A DNA stretch of 64,000 bases from GH45 sp046704385 (GTDB lineage Bacteria > Bacteroidota > Bacteroidia > Bacteroidales > SZUA-534): positions 62,001 through 126,000 of the forward strand of contig JBJKSB010000036.1 of the NCBI GenBank assembly GCA_046704385.1, read 5' to 3'. Positions within the stretch are counted from its first letter, which is position 1. Every line of letters begins with the position of its first letter. Positions 19,785 to 29,113 of this stretch are shown here, piece after piece. The notes beneath the pieces were generated by a model that was not told the DNA's origin, did no database searches, and saw only the letters and a program-made list of their open reading frames with translations. A program made the position numbers and the translations under genes.

Positions 19785-19833
19785 GAACTCTTACAAGGCG
19801 AGAGTTCACCGCCAGGCTTTGCAATGCGGTGAA
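19785..19833. repeat. Two adjoining hairpins
   Basis: GAACTC/GAGTTC (19785-19790 with 19802-19807) directly overlaps TTCACCGC/GCGGTGAA (19805-19812 with 19826-19833). It lies between the CDF remnant and a lipoprotein gene, possibly a terminator or a REP-like unit. The 239-bp gap here holds no gene. Confidence 0.45.
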
Positions 19834-19858
19834 CAAAAATAGGCAATTTGCACTATAA

Positions 19859-20326
19859 TTATTTAATAAACATGTAATTATATCTGTCGCAACACGGAGC
19901 GTTAAGAATCAATGTATCTCTATGGGTTAAATCAATCTGCTTCTCAGAATCAAATAAAACAGTTCCACTTAACGAATCTGGTATCAAACTAATCGTCAGA
20001 CCATTACTTTGATCTACAATATTTATTTTTCCAAATTCTTTAAGGGTATCTCCATTTGTGATACTATAAATTCCATTTTGTTTAAATACTATATTATCAA
20101 AATTCGCTTTATATCCATTTCCACTAAAACCACCTGAAATCTCAACCAGTTTCCAATTATTATATAGCTCTGTAAATTGTGTTGGAACAATATCGACTGA
20201 ATAATATCGATTAGCCAAGGCCGTATCAATGAAAGTTGATTTTAAACTTGAGTTTACCGTATTCTCCTTGTTACATGAAACAAATCCTATAAAAAGGATA
20301 CATAAAAATAAAAATGCTGTTTTCAT
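19859..20326 (-). CDS. Small lipoprotein of unknown function
   Basis: 155 residues when started at the internal Met (MKTAFLFLCILFIGFVSCNK), which gives a clean lipoprotein signal with Cys at about residue 18; the upstream Met six codons earlier adds a poor leader. The mature part is beta-rich, with NNWKLVEISGG early and a C-terminal block ending APCCDRYNYMFIK. The WKLVEISGG opening recalls META/lipocalin-like small lipoproteins of Bacteroidota, but no catalytic motif is visible. Single gene; function not assigned. Confidence 0.7.
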   Translation of the reverse strand: MKTAFLFLCILFIGFVSCNKENTVNSSLKSTFIDTALANRYYSVDIVPTQFTELYNNWKLVEISGGFSGNGYKANFDNIVFKQNGIYSITNGDTLKEFGKINIVDQSNGLTISLIPDSLSGTVLFDSEKQIDLTHRDTLILNAPCCDRYNYMFIK

Positions 20327-20580
20327 AGTCTTAAATTTTAACATTAATAATGTATTAAATATTAAATGAACAAATAACTGCTAATGATGCAAACTCCATT
20401 TTAAAAGTTGCGCGATATAAAAAAATGGCTAATGCTAAATACAACCTCAGGTTAACTTAACGAATTGAAGTTTTGGAAAAGATAATAAGAACGCTTCCAA
20501 CTTTCCGTCTTTCTGCAATTCTAAATAACATTGACATAAATCACTGCATTTTAATCATATATCAGTTTTGTTAGTTTAAA

Positions 20581-21486
20581 CTAAGTTACCAGATTAACCA
20601 AAGCATTTTCCAGATCATGAAATTTGAAATGATAACCGGCGTTTATGATTTTTTCCGGTGAAACCCGGCTACCTTTTAAAATAATATCTGCGGCCTTACC
20701 AAAAATCAACCTTAAAAGGAGTGCAGGGGTATCCGGAAACCAAACTAATTTTTTAAGTACCCGGGCTAATGTTTCAGTAAATTCCCGGTTTGTTTTATAA
20801 TCGGGTGCTGCGGCATTATAAACACCCTGCATTTGAATGTCCTCAACGGCTTTGATGTAAATACCACATAAATCATCAATGTGAATCCAAGGCATGAATT
20901 GCTCTCCGGTACCCAATACCGATCCGATTCCTAATTTAAAAGGTATCATCATTTTTGCCAGTGCTCCATGCTTTTTCGTAAGAACAACGCCTGTCCTTAT
21001 TTTTACGGTGCGTATTCCCAACTGCTCAAAATGGTCTGCTGATTGTTCCCATTGTTTACATGTATCACCCAAAAAGTCACTTCCCGGCGGATCGGTCTCA
21101 GTGAAAATATGATCAGTAGTAATGGCTCCATAATATCCAATTGCCGAGGCTGATATAAAAGCTTTTACCTGATTTTTATTTTCCTTGAGTTTTTCAAAAA
21201 GTAGCTGACCCGACTTAACCCGGCTGTCAACGATTTGCTTTTTCCTTTTTGATGTCCACCTTTTACTGCCAATATTAGCTCCTGCCAGATGAATGATATA
21301 GTCGACTGATTTTAAAGCTTTATTTTCAATTTCATGCTTATCAATGTCCCAGGTATAAGCAGGTATTGCCTCATTAAGATGCTTTGACCGGGCCAGTATA
21401 GCAATGGAATATCCTTTATCTGTTAGCTTCCTGGCAAGATGATTACCAATAAGACCGCTTCCACCGGTAATTAATATTGAGGCCAT
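20581..21486 (-). CDS. TIGR01777-family epimerase (SDR39U1/YfcH-like)
   Basis: 301 residues. The N-terminal Rossmann motif ILITGGSGLIGNHLARKL, VDYIIHLAGANIGSKRWT, the ISASAIGYYG strand (Ser and Tyr of the SDR site) and the C-terminal DUF1731 region (ending in KAADIILKGSRVSPEKI) are typical of this family. Family members are NAD(P)-binding extended SDRs of unknown substrate, often near the septal or division gene sulA-like annotation. It follows the lipocalin gene on the same strand by 39 bp, so the two are probably one operon (lipocalin first). Cytosolic. Confidence 0.9.
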   Translation of the reverse strand: MASILITGGSGLIGNHLARKLTDKGYSIAILARSKHLNEAIPAYTWDIDKHEIENKALKSVDYIIHLAGANIGSKRWTSKRKKQIVDSRVKSGQLLFEKLKENKNQVKAFISASAIGYYGAITTDHIFTETDPPGSDFLGDTCKQWEQSADHFEQLGIRTVKIRTGVVLTKKHGALAKMMIPFKLGIGSVLGTGEQFMPWIHIDDLCGIYIKAVEDIQMQGVYNAAAPDYKTNREFTETLARVLKKLVWFPDTPALLLRLIFGKAADIILKGSRVSPEKIINAGYHFKFHDLENALVNLVT

Positions 21487-21525
21487 TTTTAAGGTTTCTG
21501 ATCTTTATTTATAGCTTCATGCCTG

Positions 21526-22062
21526 TCATTCACCTAATTGTACAGTTGTTTTAAGTTTGGTCAAATCAAATCCCATTTCTTTTAATCGTGACAAGATTTG
21601 CTGATAAACGGCTTCATCCATTTTGGGAGTTCTTGACAAAATCCACAAATATTTTTTGCTCGGATGGCTAACCACAGCGTAACTGTAATCATCAGCCAGG
21701 TCAATAATCCAGTATTTTCCTTTGAATGGCCAAAAGAACTGAACTTTCAGTTTTGCATTACCTGTATTTTTAACCACAAAGGCTTTTCCCTTTATATACG
21801 ATTGCTTTCCATTTACGCTGTCCCGGTTACATCTGTTCTCAACAATTACATATCCTTTTCCGCTTAACGCATATTCAGCCGTAGTGCAATGACAGCCCTT
21901 CTGAAATGATTGGGGATAAGAGGCAATTTCAAACCATTTCCCTGCATACATATTTAAATCTACCTTTGGGACTGTTTTTAAAATTTGTGCCTGGGTTGTA
22001 TTGGTCACCATAAATATTAAGATAAAGGGTAAATATTTTTTGCTATTAAACTGTTGCATCAT
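21526..22062 (-). CDS. Lipocalin family protein (Blc-like)
   Basis: 178 residues. An N-terminal signal sequence (~1-25, ending TQAQ) without a clear lipobox is followed by the lipocalin signature NMYAGKWFEIASYP (GxW motif). CHCTTAEYAL, GKAFVVKNTGNAKLKVQFFW, YWIIDLADDYSYAVVSHPS and LWILSRTP complete the bacterial Blc/apolipoprotein D pattern. Blc proteins bind lysophospholipids or fatty acids at the outer membrane. Here the protein is probably periplasmic. It is upstream of and co-oriented with the TIGR01777 epimerase. Confidence 0.9.
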   Translation of the reverse strand: MMQQFNSKKYLPFILIFMVTNTTQAQILKTVPKVDLNMYAGKWFEIASYPQSFQKGCHCTTAEYALSGKGYVIVENRCNRDSVNGKQSYIKGKAFVVKNTGNAKLKVQFFWPFKGKYWIIDLADDYSYAVVSHPSKKYLWILSRTPKMDEAVYQQILSRLKEMGFDLTKLKTTVQLGE

Positions 22063-22219
22063 AGAAATTTAGTTTTATGTACGATGCTAACTATAACAAC
22101 AAACTCAGGCAGGTTGTTTTAAAATCATTTTCAGCTTTTTTATATTAAAAACAAAATTACCGGGAGGTTTTAGAATGGCCGGGATGGCTTACTTTATGGG
22201 TATTGCCGGGAAATGCTTA

Positions 22220-22690
22220 TTATTCTTTTTCTATTCTTTGTAAAACAATATGAAGTGGATAAAAGTCAAATTGTTTATAAAAATCCAATACCTGCTCATT
22301 CCCCACTCCTACTAACAACTTTTGGGTTTCCACATTATTTGCTTTTAACCATTGTATTGCCCGGTCAATAAATTGTTTCCCTAATCCCGATTTTCTAAAA
22401 GATTCATCAACGTATATGGAATCAATCTCCCCAATTTTCGGATCTTCCTTATCAATTGTACTAATGCAATATCCAATAATCCTTTGTTCTTTTTCATCCA
22501 TAGTATATTCAAAAAGGATATCACCTGATTTAGAAATCATATTATGTTTTCGTTTTTCCCAGTTCATGTGTTGAAATCTGTCTTTAAAATAAGGTGATGC
22601 CTCATAATGTATCTGATTCAGTTTTTCCCATAAAGGTTTAATCAGATCAATGTTATCGGGTTTTCCTGTCTTTATCTCGAATTTATCCAT
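22220..22690 (-). CDS. GNAT family N-acetyltransferase
   Basis: 156 residues from the ATG at 22690; an upstream ATG would add nine residues not typical of the fold. The acetyl-CoA loop is present as IDSIYVDESFRKSGLGKQFI (Q/R-x-x-G-x-G/A type), with the preceding beta4 strand RIIGYCISTI and the C-terminal DFYKQFDFYPLHIVLQR segment. The substrate is unknown. It sits alone among unrelated short genes on the same strand; the 115-bp gap upstream suggests its own promoter. Confidence 0.85.
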   Translation of the reverse strand: MDKFEIKTGKPDNIDLIKPLWEKLNQIHYEASPYFKDRFQHMNWEKRKHNMISKSGDILFEYTMDEKEQRIIGYCISTIDKEDPKIGEIDSIYVDESFRKSGLGKQFIDRAIQWLKANNVETQKLLVGVGNEQVLDFYKQFDFYPLHIVLQRIEKE

Positions 22691-22831
22691 TTGTAATGAC
22701 TTTTTGGTTACGTACACCTTTTAATGAAATGGCATATTGCAGTACTAAAAGTAATTTTCTGCTAAGCTTCATCGTTTTTTTGTGATCCATCAACGCCCGA
22801 AAAGCATTGATACCAGTATGCAAGATACTAT

Positions 22832-23635
22832 TTATTCAGCAAAGTGATTTTTAATAATTTCTACTAATAAATCTTTTTCTTTTTGTGGAATCCATTCAAT
22901 TAATCTTGCCGCAGCCGTTGGAGTTTCCCAAATATCAACATTTTTACTTTCGCCACCAACCAATTGCAAATACTGTGAAAGATATTCATGGTAAAACTTT
23001 AATCGTATTTTATTAACCAAAGTTCGTTTTATCCTGGGCTCGTTTTCCGGTAATACAGCATATTTAAGCAACATTCTTGTTCTTGCTATATCTGAAAACC
23101 TATCGCCAACTGAGGCGTTTGTCCAATCAATCACCCATAATTTGTCTTTCGAGATCATAATATTATCCGGATGAAAGTCACCATGACAAAGAATCTTTTC
23201 ATCTGGCAATAAATCAATATTTTTCAATAAGGCATCCTTTAGGTTTTCCTCTAAAGAATTGGTTTTTAGGATATTCTTTCTGAGTTTAAATTTTTGTGAC
23301 GGAAATTCAGATTCAATTTTAACCTGAATTGACTGATGTAATTCCGCTAATCTTTTTGCCTCCCTTTTTAGTTTGAATGGATTTGCAGCTAGAACCTGCA
23401 TCATGGTTTTGCCTGTAATCTTTTCATAAACTATACCCTGCCTGTTGTTTACGGTTATAAGTTCATCAACATTGGGTATGGGCAATCCTAAATTCAATAA
23501 TTGAGTTACTATATGTAATTCATGTTCGGTGAAATCCTTTGGAAAAGAAGTTCTGAAAAGCTTTAACACTTTATTGTCTGATATTTCAAATATCTCAGCT
23601 GTTCTTCCCTGCCCAACTAATTTTCCTAATTTCAT
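22832..23635 (-). CDS. Aminoglycoside phosphotransferase (APH)-family kinase
   Basis: 267 residues of the protein-kinase-like APH/choline kinase fold: glycine-rich GQGRTAEIFE (8-17), Lys25 in the VLKLF strand, the catalytic loop CHGDFHPDNIM (Asp153, Asn158) and the metal-binding Asp170 in VIDWTN. Members phosphorylate small molecules such as aminoglycosides, homoserine or methylthioribose. Nothing here points to antibiotic resistance, so the substrate is left open. Cytosolic, apparently monocistronic. Confidence 0.85.
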   Translation of the reverse strand: MKLGKLVGQGRTAEIFEISDNKVLKLFRTSFPKDFTEHELHIVTQLLNLGLPIPNVDELITVNNRQGIVYEKITGKTMMQVLAANPFKLKREAKRLAELHQSIQVKIESEFPSQKFKLRKNILKTNSLEENLKDALLKNIDLLPDEKILCHGDFHPDNIMISKDKLWVIDWTNASVGDRFSDIARTRMLLKYAVLPENEPRIKRTLVNKIRLKFYHEYLSQYLQLVGGESKNVDIWETPTAAARLIEWIPQKEKDLLVEIIKNHFAE

Positions 23636-23724
23636 TTACACTGAACTTTAAGTATATTAAATATTTAATAAGTATAATCCGGAAAGCCACATATCAAACC
23701 GTGTTTATGTTATTGAGCTTTTTC

Positions 23725-24567
23725 TTATTTTAACTCCATACAGTTATATTCAATTTTAGTAAGTTCAAATTCGCCATAACAGAATTCTCCATCAGGGTGA
23801 TCAAAAATGGTTTTTACTTTTGACGGCAGGTTAAAACCATTAATATTTTTGTACTCTGAAACCGGGGTTTGCCACGGATAATTATAAAAAACCTTTCCGT
23901 CTTTGGTTTCATATCTGTCATTGCTGATAAAGTTTATTAATCTACCATCCCTGTCAAAATACAACTGTGCTTCAATTGTTATATTTCCGTTGGTATATTT
24001 TGCCTTAACATTCAAATTATCAACAACATCCCACTCAATATCTTTACTGATCAATAAAGACGGAGCCAGGAGACATAAATCGTTAAAAAATGTAACTGTT
24101 TCAGCTTGGTTTGCTTCAGTTCCCTTAGCATCAACAACAGTAAAAATTCCTAATAACTTTCCTTTCATTACAGCCGTTTCATTTTTATAAATATGAACCA
24201 CTTTTGCAGAAAGTCCCATCTTTTTGGCTACAATGTAAAATAGTCTTGTAGGGTCATCCTCATAAAAATTGTATTGAACCGATTTAATTTTCATAAAAGG
24301 GTCCTTTGGATTATTTCGAATTCCTCCCTTGCATTCGGCCCTGAAAGTCAAAACTTTTTCTTTGCCTACTACCCCAACAAAATACAAATACTTTTGAACA
24401 ATCTCGGGGAGATGCGCAATATCCTCTTTTGTAAGTATACTGCATTCTAAATCTTTAGCCTTTTTTAATTCAGTAATAACAGCTTTTTTATAAATTTTTT
24501 CCATATTTTGAGTAAATGCATTAAAGGTTGTTATGATTAATATTAGTGTGATAAAAATTTGTTTCAT
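23725..24567 (-). CDS. DUF6544-like secreted protein
   Basis: 280 residues when started at MKQIFITLILIITTFNAFTQ, which gives a good signal peptide; the 35-residue upstream extension is charged and improbable. The mature sequence, with LPEIVQKYLYFVGVVGKEKV, FRAECKGGIR, LFYIVAKKMG and LCLLAPSLL, resembles the DUF6544/DUF6920 family of secreted or membrane proteins of unknown function (recognition by eye, moderate certainty). Beta-rich C-terminal half. No catalytic residues proposed. Confidence 0.65.
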   Translation of the reverse strand: MKQIFITLILIITTFNAFTQNMEKIYKKAVITELKKAKDLECSILTKEDIAHLPEIVQKYLYFVGVVGKEKVLTFRAECKGGIRNNPKDPFMKIKSVQYNFYEDDPTRLFYIVAKKMGLSAKVVHIYKNETAVMKGKLLGIFTVVDAKGTEANQAETVTFFNDLCLLAPSLLISKDIEWDVVDNLNVKAKYTNGNITIEAQLYFDRDGRLINFISNDRYETKDGKVFYNYPWQTPVSEYKNINGFNLPSKVKTIFDHPDGEFCYGEFELTKIEYNCMELK

Positions 24568-24725
24568 AAGGTTATAGTGGTTATACTCCTTGCTTTGTTT
24601 TAAAACGAAAACGCGTTGTTCCAATTTCATTTTCAGTTTGTTTATTATGGTAAAGTTAAAATTATATCCCATTCTCAGACTACTGACTGCGGATTGTTAA
24701 TCCTGGCCAATCAGACTAATGATAA

Positions 24726-25562
24726 TTAAATTCGCTTTTTATTCCAATGCAGATTTAATTCATATCCTTGAGGAATATTTATAATTCTTTCATTTGAATA
24801 TCCAAGAGCTAAAACACCAAGAGCCTTTTCTGTTTTATTAATTCCGAGGTGATTTTTAATTTTCTTGTTGTTGTTGATGGTCAATTTTAGCGAATCCATT
24901 AAGGTACATCCTATATTTAAAGAAACAGCTGATAAAATCATCGTTCCTAAAAGATATTGTGCACTCAATTCAGTAACTGGCATTCTGGGATTTCCAATTG
25001 CAATTAAAAGAACATTTGTATTCTCTTTAACAACTTTTTGTTTAATAAATAAATCACGCGCCATTTTCTTTTTTATTACATGCAATGATTTGGAAAATAA
25101 ACTAATAAATTTTGTTATTGGTTTAAATGAGAACATTAATTTATACAACCTCATTACAAACTTCAAAGCGTATAAATCAATAGTCTGAATAATTTGAGGA
25201 TCATTAATAATCAAAATATCAATGTTTTTATTCTGATTAGGTGCATATTTTGCACTCCTTGCTATTTTTTCAATAATGTCATTCGGTATCTTTTTCTGTA
25301 TGAATTTTTTTGTTGAACGTCGTAATTCTAACAGCGATACCAATTCATCATATCCTATTTTATTTATAACAGATATTTTTTTGGGAACCACATTATTCAT
25401 TAAAATTGCTTGCTGTGGACAAAGAGCGATACATTTTTGACATTGATTACAAATTTCGTAATCAATTACAGGAAACCCATTATCACTATTAATACAATAT
25501 TCTTTAAAATTATTAACACATATTGCACATTGTGTGCATCTGCTTTTATCAATTATAACCAT
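24726..25562 (-). CDS. Nitroreductase with N-terminal 4Fe-4S ferredoxin domain
   Basis: 278 residues from the ATG at 25560-25562 (MVIIDKSRCTQC); 16 more upstream residues look non-coding. Residues 1-65 form a ferredoxin domain whose second cluster motif is canonical (CNQCQKCIALCP), while the first is unusual, C-x2-C-x2-C-x7-C without the closing Pro. Residues ~80-270 are a nitroreductase fold (RRSTKKFIQKKIPND, AKYAPNQNKNID, the TMILSAVSLNIGC helix, LGVLALGY). Known relatives are FMN flavoproteins reducing nitro or quinone-like compounds with ferredoxin-type electron input. Cytosolic, fits an anaerobe. Single gene. Confidence 0.87.
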   Translation of the reverse strand: MVIIDKSRCTQCAICVNNFKEYCINSDNGFPVIDYEICNQCQKCIALCPQQAILMNNVVPKKISVINKIGYDELVSLLELRRSTKKFIQKKIPNDIIEKIARSAKYAPNQNKNIDILIINDPQIIQTIDLYALKFVMRLYKLMFSFKPITKFISLFSKSLHVIKKKMARDLFIKQKVVKENTNVLLIAIGNPRMPVTELSAQYLLGTMILSAVSLNIGCTLMDSLKLTINNNKKIKNHLGINKTEKALGVLALGYSNERIINIPQGYELNLHWNKKRI

Positions 25563-25981
25563 ATTATAAAATTTTCTGCATATAGTTTTATTTTTGATAG
25601 TTCCAGCCAAAGGCTATAGAACTAAGTAAAACTTATTAATTATTATACCCGGATTTTTCGGGGCAAACTGTGTGTGTCTTAATTATTTAGTTATGCTTTA
25701 TTTCATAGAATTACGCAATGGTTTTTACTCGTGCCCAAATTTAATCTATAAATCCGGATCCCATATTCAACTAACATTAATTTTTAAATACAATTTTAGC
25801 AGTAACGGTTAAAATAAAAGTTGAATTGGTTAATTTTTGGCTTGTCATTCCAATTAAGAACTTTACTTGTGGTATCTTAACAATTAAATACCTCTCCCAA
25901 AATAGATTAAATTATTAATTAATAAAAATCCAACGTATAAAAAATTGTCATATACAAAATGAATAACAGGTTCTTAATTTG
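25563..25981. other. Intergenic stretch (~420 bp), nothing recognised
   Basis: AT-rich gap between the nitroreductase start and the LuxR-type gene stop. No gene-like frame, strong hairpin or clear promoter box was seen. Confidence 0.5.
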
Positions 25982-26761
25982 TTAAATTATTCCGATTCGT
26001 TTACAATATAATACAGCCTGTGTTGCATTCTCAGTTCTTGTTTTTCGAAGAATATTTTGTCTGTGATTATTTACCGTATTGATGCTAATTTTCATTTTGT
26101 CAGCAATATTATAGCTGTCGTATCCACGGCTAACGAGAATTAATACTTCTTTTTCACGTTTAGTAAGTAAAACTCCTGAATTTTTTCCATCAGTTTTATT
26201 GAATAGGTGTAATTCTCCTGTTTTAATATTTATCAACCGTCGTTGTGATTTTTCGTTTGGTGCACGTTCTGAATTTGGGTGAGAGATTACAAGTGTAAGC
26301 CATGTTTTTCCGTTCCTGTCCTGTTCTAAAGGAATACTTTGATGTATATGCCGCACGTAAAATCCATCGGTGTTTTTGGTTCTAAAATCATAAACCAGCT
26401 TGTAATCTTTCTTTTCATTAAACGACGACATCCCTGAAAGGAATTGGTAAAGCATATTATCAGTTTCTAAAACAAATGCCAGGTCATCGGGATGAATTCG
26501 TTCATAATGCATCTCTAAGTCAATGGATTGTCGCTGATATTTATCAAAACCAAAAATCTCTAATTGCTCCTTGCTTTGTAACAGGTAATTATGTTTATGC
26601 ATATCAAAAACGGCATAAATTGAGCTTTCAATTTCTGCCAATCGTTTTATCATCTCAATTTTTGGCATTATACGTTCATAATCCTCGTCTGTAACAACAC
26701 ATTTGTGAGATTCCTTATTCTTTAAACGTAGTGTATATTGTTGATTAAGACCTTTTTGCAT
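25982..26761 (-). CDS. LuxR-type transcriptional regulator with PAS-like sensor domain
   Basis: 259 residues. The N-terminal ~190 residues look like a PAS-type sensor (IYAVFDMHKHNYLLQS, then FGFDKY and RIHPDDLAFVLE). The C-terminal ~65 residues are a LuxR/GerE helix-turn-helix: LLTKREKEVLILVSRGY, NIADKMKISINTVNNHRQNI and RKTRTENATQAV. Proteins of this kind occur widely in Bacteroidota as orphan regulators. It is divergently transcribed from the Lnt-like nitrilase gene with under 80 bp between starts, so that gene may be a target (inference). Confidence 0.85.
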   Translation of the reverse strand: MQKGLNQQYTLRLKNKESHKCVVTDEDYERIMPKIEMIKRLAEIESSIYAVFDMHKHNYLLQSKEQLEIFGFDKYQRQSIDLEMHYERIHPDDLAFVLETDNMLYQFLSGMSSFNEKKDYKLVYDFRTKNTDGFYVRHIHQSIPLEQDRNGKTWLTLVISHPNSERAPNEKSQRRLINIKTGELHLFNKTDGKNSGVLLTKREKEVLILVSRGYDSYNIADKMKISINTVNNHRQNILRKTRTENATQAVLYCKRIGII

Positions 26762-26838
26762 TTATAGTTATAATTCACTATTTTATTTTGAAACGACTCA
26801 TAATATTTTTGTGTGCAACGTTAAAAGTAAAGTATATT

Positions 26839-28242
26839 ATGGAAAAACTCAAAATATTTATAAAAAGCAAAGCATTCATTTATATAGCTTTATTTGTTGG
26901 TTGTATTTCGCTGTTATTTATCGGACAAGAGGTGCAATATGGAATATTTGCATGGATAGCTCCAATATTTTTGCTGCAATTCTCGCGCAGAGCAAAACCA
27001 TTACAATTTCTGTATTTATTTCTACTATTGATAGTGGCAGGTATTATTACCCAAAAGACACATAATTTATTTAACGATCCTGTATTTGGTTTAATTAATG
27101 GGGTTGCGTATGCATTTGTAATTTTCATTACTTATCTAACTGATAGATTGCTATTTGTGAAAGAAAAAAAATTACTGTTCACATTGATTTTTCCTGCTGT
27201 TTTTGTTGTAATTGAAGCATTGGTAACATCTGTAATTGGTACATCCGGAGTATTGGCACAATCACAGTTTACGTTTACTCCTTTTGCACAATTAAGTATT
27301 ATTACCGGATTGCAGGGTATTACTTTTATAATATGTTGGTTTGCATCAATCCTTTATTGGATATCTGAAAATGATTTTAAACCTGTTTTTATTAAAAAAG
27401 GATTGATCCACTTTGGAGCTGTATTCTTTATTATTTTAGGTTTTGGTTTCATAAGAATGGCTACACAAACTAAAGTTCAACAAAAGGTTAAAGTTGCTAC
27501 CATATGCGGACCTTTTGACTTGTATCATAAAGTAAAAAGAGAAAAAGAAACTTTTTTACAACTGGGTAAAAACCCAAATATAAAAATACCTGTTTCGTTA
27601 TTTTCAAGTGATAAAGATATTTCCATACAGATAAATAACACAAAAAAAGCAGCAGAGGCAGGAGCAAAAATTATAGTTTGGAGCGAGGGTGCCTTGTTTT
27701 TAAATCAAAAGCAACTTCCTCCCCTGGTTGCAGAAGTAAAAAACATATCAAAAACCTTCAATACATATATTTTGATTGCTTTTTTTGAAGAAAACAGTTC
27801 TCCAGGGCTTAAACCAATTAACAACAAAAGCATTTTAATAACCAAAGATGGAACTATTGGGTGGGAATATAAAAAATCGCATCCAACACCTGCTGAAATA
27901 CCATTAGTTAATGCTGGAAATTCAATCATACCCACTTATGATACAGAATATGGAAGAATTAGTAATGTAATATGCTACGACTATGATTTTCCGTCTTTAT
28001 TAAGACAGGCAAATAAAAAAAATGTTGATATTATGCTTGTTCCGGCCTACGATTGGAAAGAGTTTGCACCTATGCATTCAAAAATGGCACAGTTCGAAAC
28101 TCTGCAAAGTGGACGGCTGCTAATTCGTTCAAATGGAAATGGGATTAATATGGTAACCGATAATCATGGTAAAGTCATTTCAGAACTTAACACCTTTACA
28201 AGTAATGACAGAATTCTATATGCTAATTTACCATTAAATTAG
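26839..28242 (+). CDS. Apolipoprotein N-acyltransferase-like membrane nitrilase
   Basis: 467 residues from the ATG at 26839. Residues ~10-215 contain about six to seven hydrophobic helices, and the C-terminal ~235 residues are a carbon-nitrogen hydrolase domain with the Glu-Lys-Cys triad visible in IIVWSEGALF (Glu), EYKKSHPTPAE (Lys) and NVICYDYDFPSL (Cys). This layout is that of Lnt, which transfers the third acyl chain to lipoproteins. The sequence is shorter and more diverged than standard Lnt (about 510 aa), so it may be a paralogue with another acyl or amide substrate. Inner membrane, active site on the periplasmic side. Confidence 0.8.
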   Translation: MEKLKIFIKSKAFIYIALFVGCISLLFIGQEVQYGIFAWIAPIFLLQFSRRAKPLQFLYLFLLLIVAGIITQKTHNLFNDPVFGLINGVAYAFVIFITYLTDRLLFVKEKKLLFTLIFPAVFVVIEALVTSVIGTSGVLAQSQFTFTPFAQLSIITGLQGITFIICWFASILYWISENDFKPVFIKKGLIHFGAVFFIILGFGFIRMATQTKVQQKVKVATICGPFDLYHKVKREKETFLQLGKNPNIKIPVSLFSSDKDISIQINNTKKAAEAGAKIIVWSEGALFLNQKQLPPLVAEVKNISKTFNTYILIAFFEENSSPGLKPINNKSILITKDGTIGWEYKKSHPTPAEIPLVNAGNSIIPTYDTEYGRISNVICYDYDFPSLLRQANKKNVDIMLVPAYDWKEFAPMHSKMAQFETLQSGRLLIRSNGNGINMVTDNHGKVISELNTFTSNDRILYANLPLN

Positions 28243-28273
28243 TCACCATCTGTTTATGCAAACTGGTAATGTT

Positions 28274-29098
28274 TTATTTATTAATTGCAGCTGTAATTAT
28301 TCCTATTAACACACCCATCAAAACAAATGCTATTAAAGCAATTAACATTACTAAGCAAAACCTAAATATTTTACCTGTTAATTGTTTTGGTGAATAGTTA
28401 CGGTAATTTTTATATGCGGTGGGGTAATAAATTAATGTAATTGCAAATTGCCCCACAAAATATATTTCAGTTATCTTCGAAATTAAGCTTACAATGAACA
28501 GGAAAAGTTCTATAATTCCTATTAATCCAAGAATATAAGAATTTATTACCAAATGCTCGGTAAAATTATTTGGCTTTCCAAAAACAAGAAAAGCAATAAA
28601 TGTATATATAGGAAGAAACAAGAATGAGAAATAATAGTAATATTTTAGTATAAAAGTAACCATTTTATTTGCTGAACCCTGACTATCCCAGGAGACATCC
28701 TTGTCATCCGGCTGACTGATGTTTTCTTTATTCGTATTATCAGACAATGAATCAGAATAAGTTTCAGTTTGAGCAAATTTGGCATTTGTTAATATTTCTG
28801 TCATTTCGTTGGTATAGAAACCAATTACCATAACAGTAATTGTTGTTACAATGGCAAAAAATGAAAATGGGTTTGAATACCTCTTTCGTGTTCCACTTAA
28901 ATACTTGTCAAATACGAGTCCCGGTTTAACCAATAAGTCTCTTAATGTTGGCCAAAATTGATTATCCCAACCCAGGGATGATATTAAATCTGACATTAAA
29001 TATTTAAGCGTAATCCGGTTTCTGATAACCTTTGCACCACAATGGTAGCAATAGTTATCTGCTGGTTTTAATTCTATATCGCAGTTTTTACAATTCAT
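28274..29098 (-). CDS. DUF3667-like membrane protein with zinc ribbon
   Basis: 274 residues. The N-terminal zinc ribbon (Cys3, Cys6, Cys17, Cys20) is followed by LRDLLVKPGLVFDKYLSGTRK, the hallmark of DUF3667 proteins. Several membrane helices follow (about 82-100, 155-175, 190-210, 220-235, 245-270). A Ser/Asp-rich linker lies between the first and second helices. Function unknown; such proteins are common in Bacteroidota. It starts 15 bp after the truncated T9SS-type gene on the same strand, suggesting co-transcription. Confidence 0.8.
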   Translation of the reverse strand: MNCKNCDIELKPADNYCYHCGAKVIRNRITLKYLMSDLISSLGWDNQFWPTLRDLLVKPGLVFDKYLSGTRKRYSNPFSFFAIVTTITVMVIGFYTNEMTEILTNAKFAQTETYSDSLSDNTNKENISQPDDKDVSWDSQGSANKMVTFILKYYYYFSFLFLPIYTFIAFLVFGKPNNFTEHLVINSYILGLIGIIELFLFIVSLISKITEIYFVGQFAITLIYYPTAYKNYRNYSPKQLTGKIFRFCLVMLIALIAFVLMGVLIGIITAAINK

Positions 29099-29113
29099 AT
29101 TTGTAGCAATAAT

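Noticed and set aside
22832..23635. Aminoglycoside resistance gene
   Set aside because: The kinase fold is shared by many small-molecule kinases, and no resistance-specific feature or mobile context is present.
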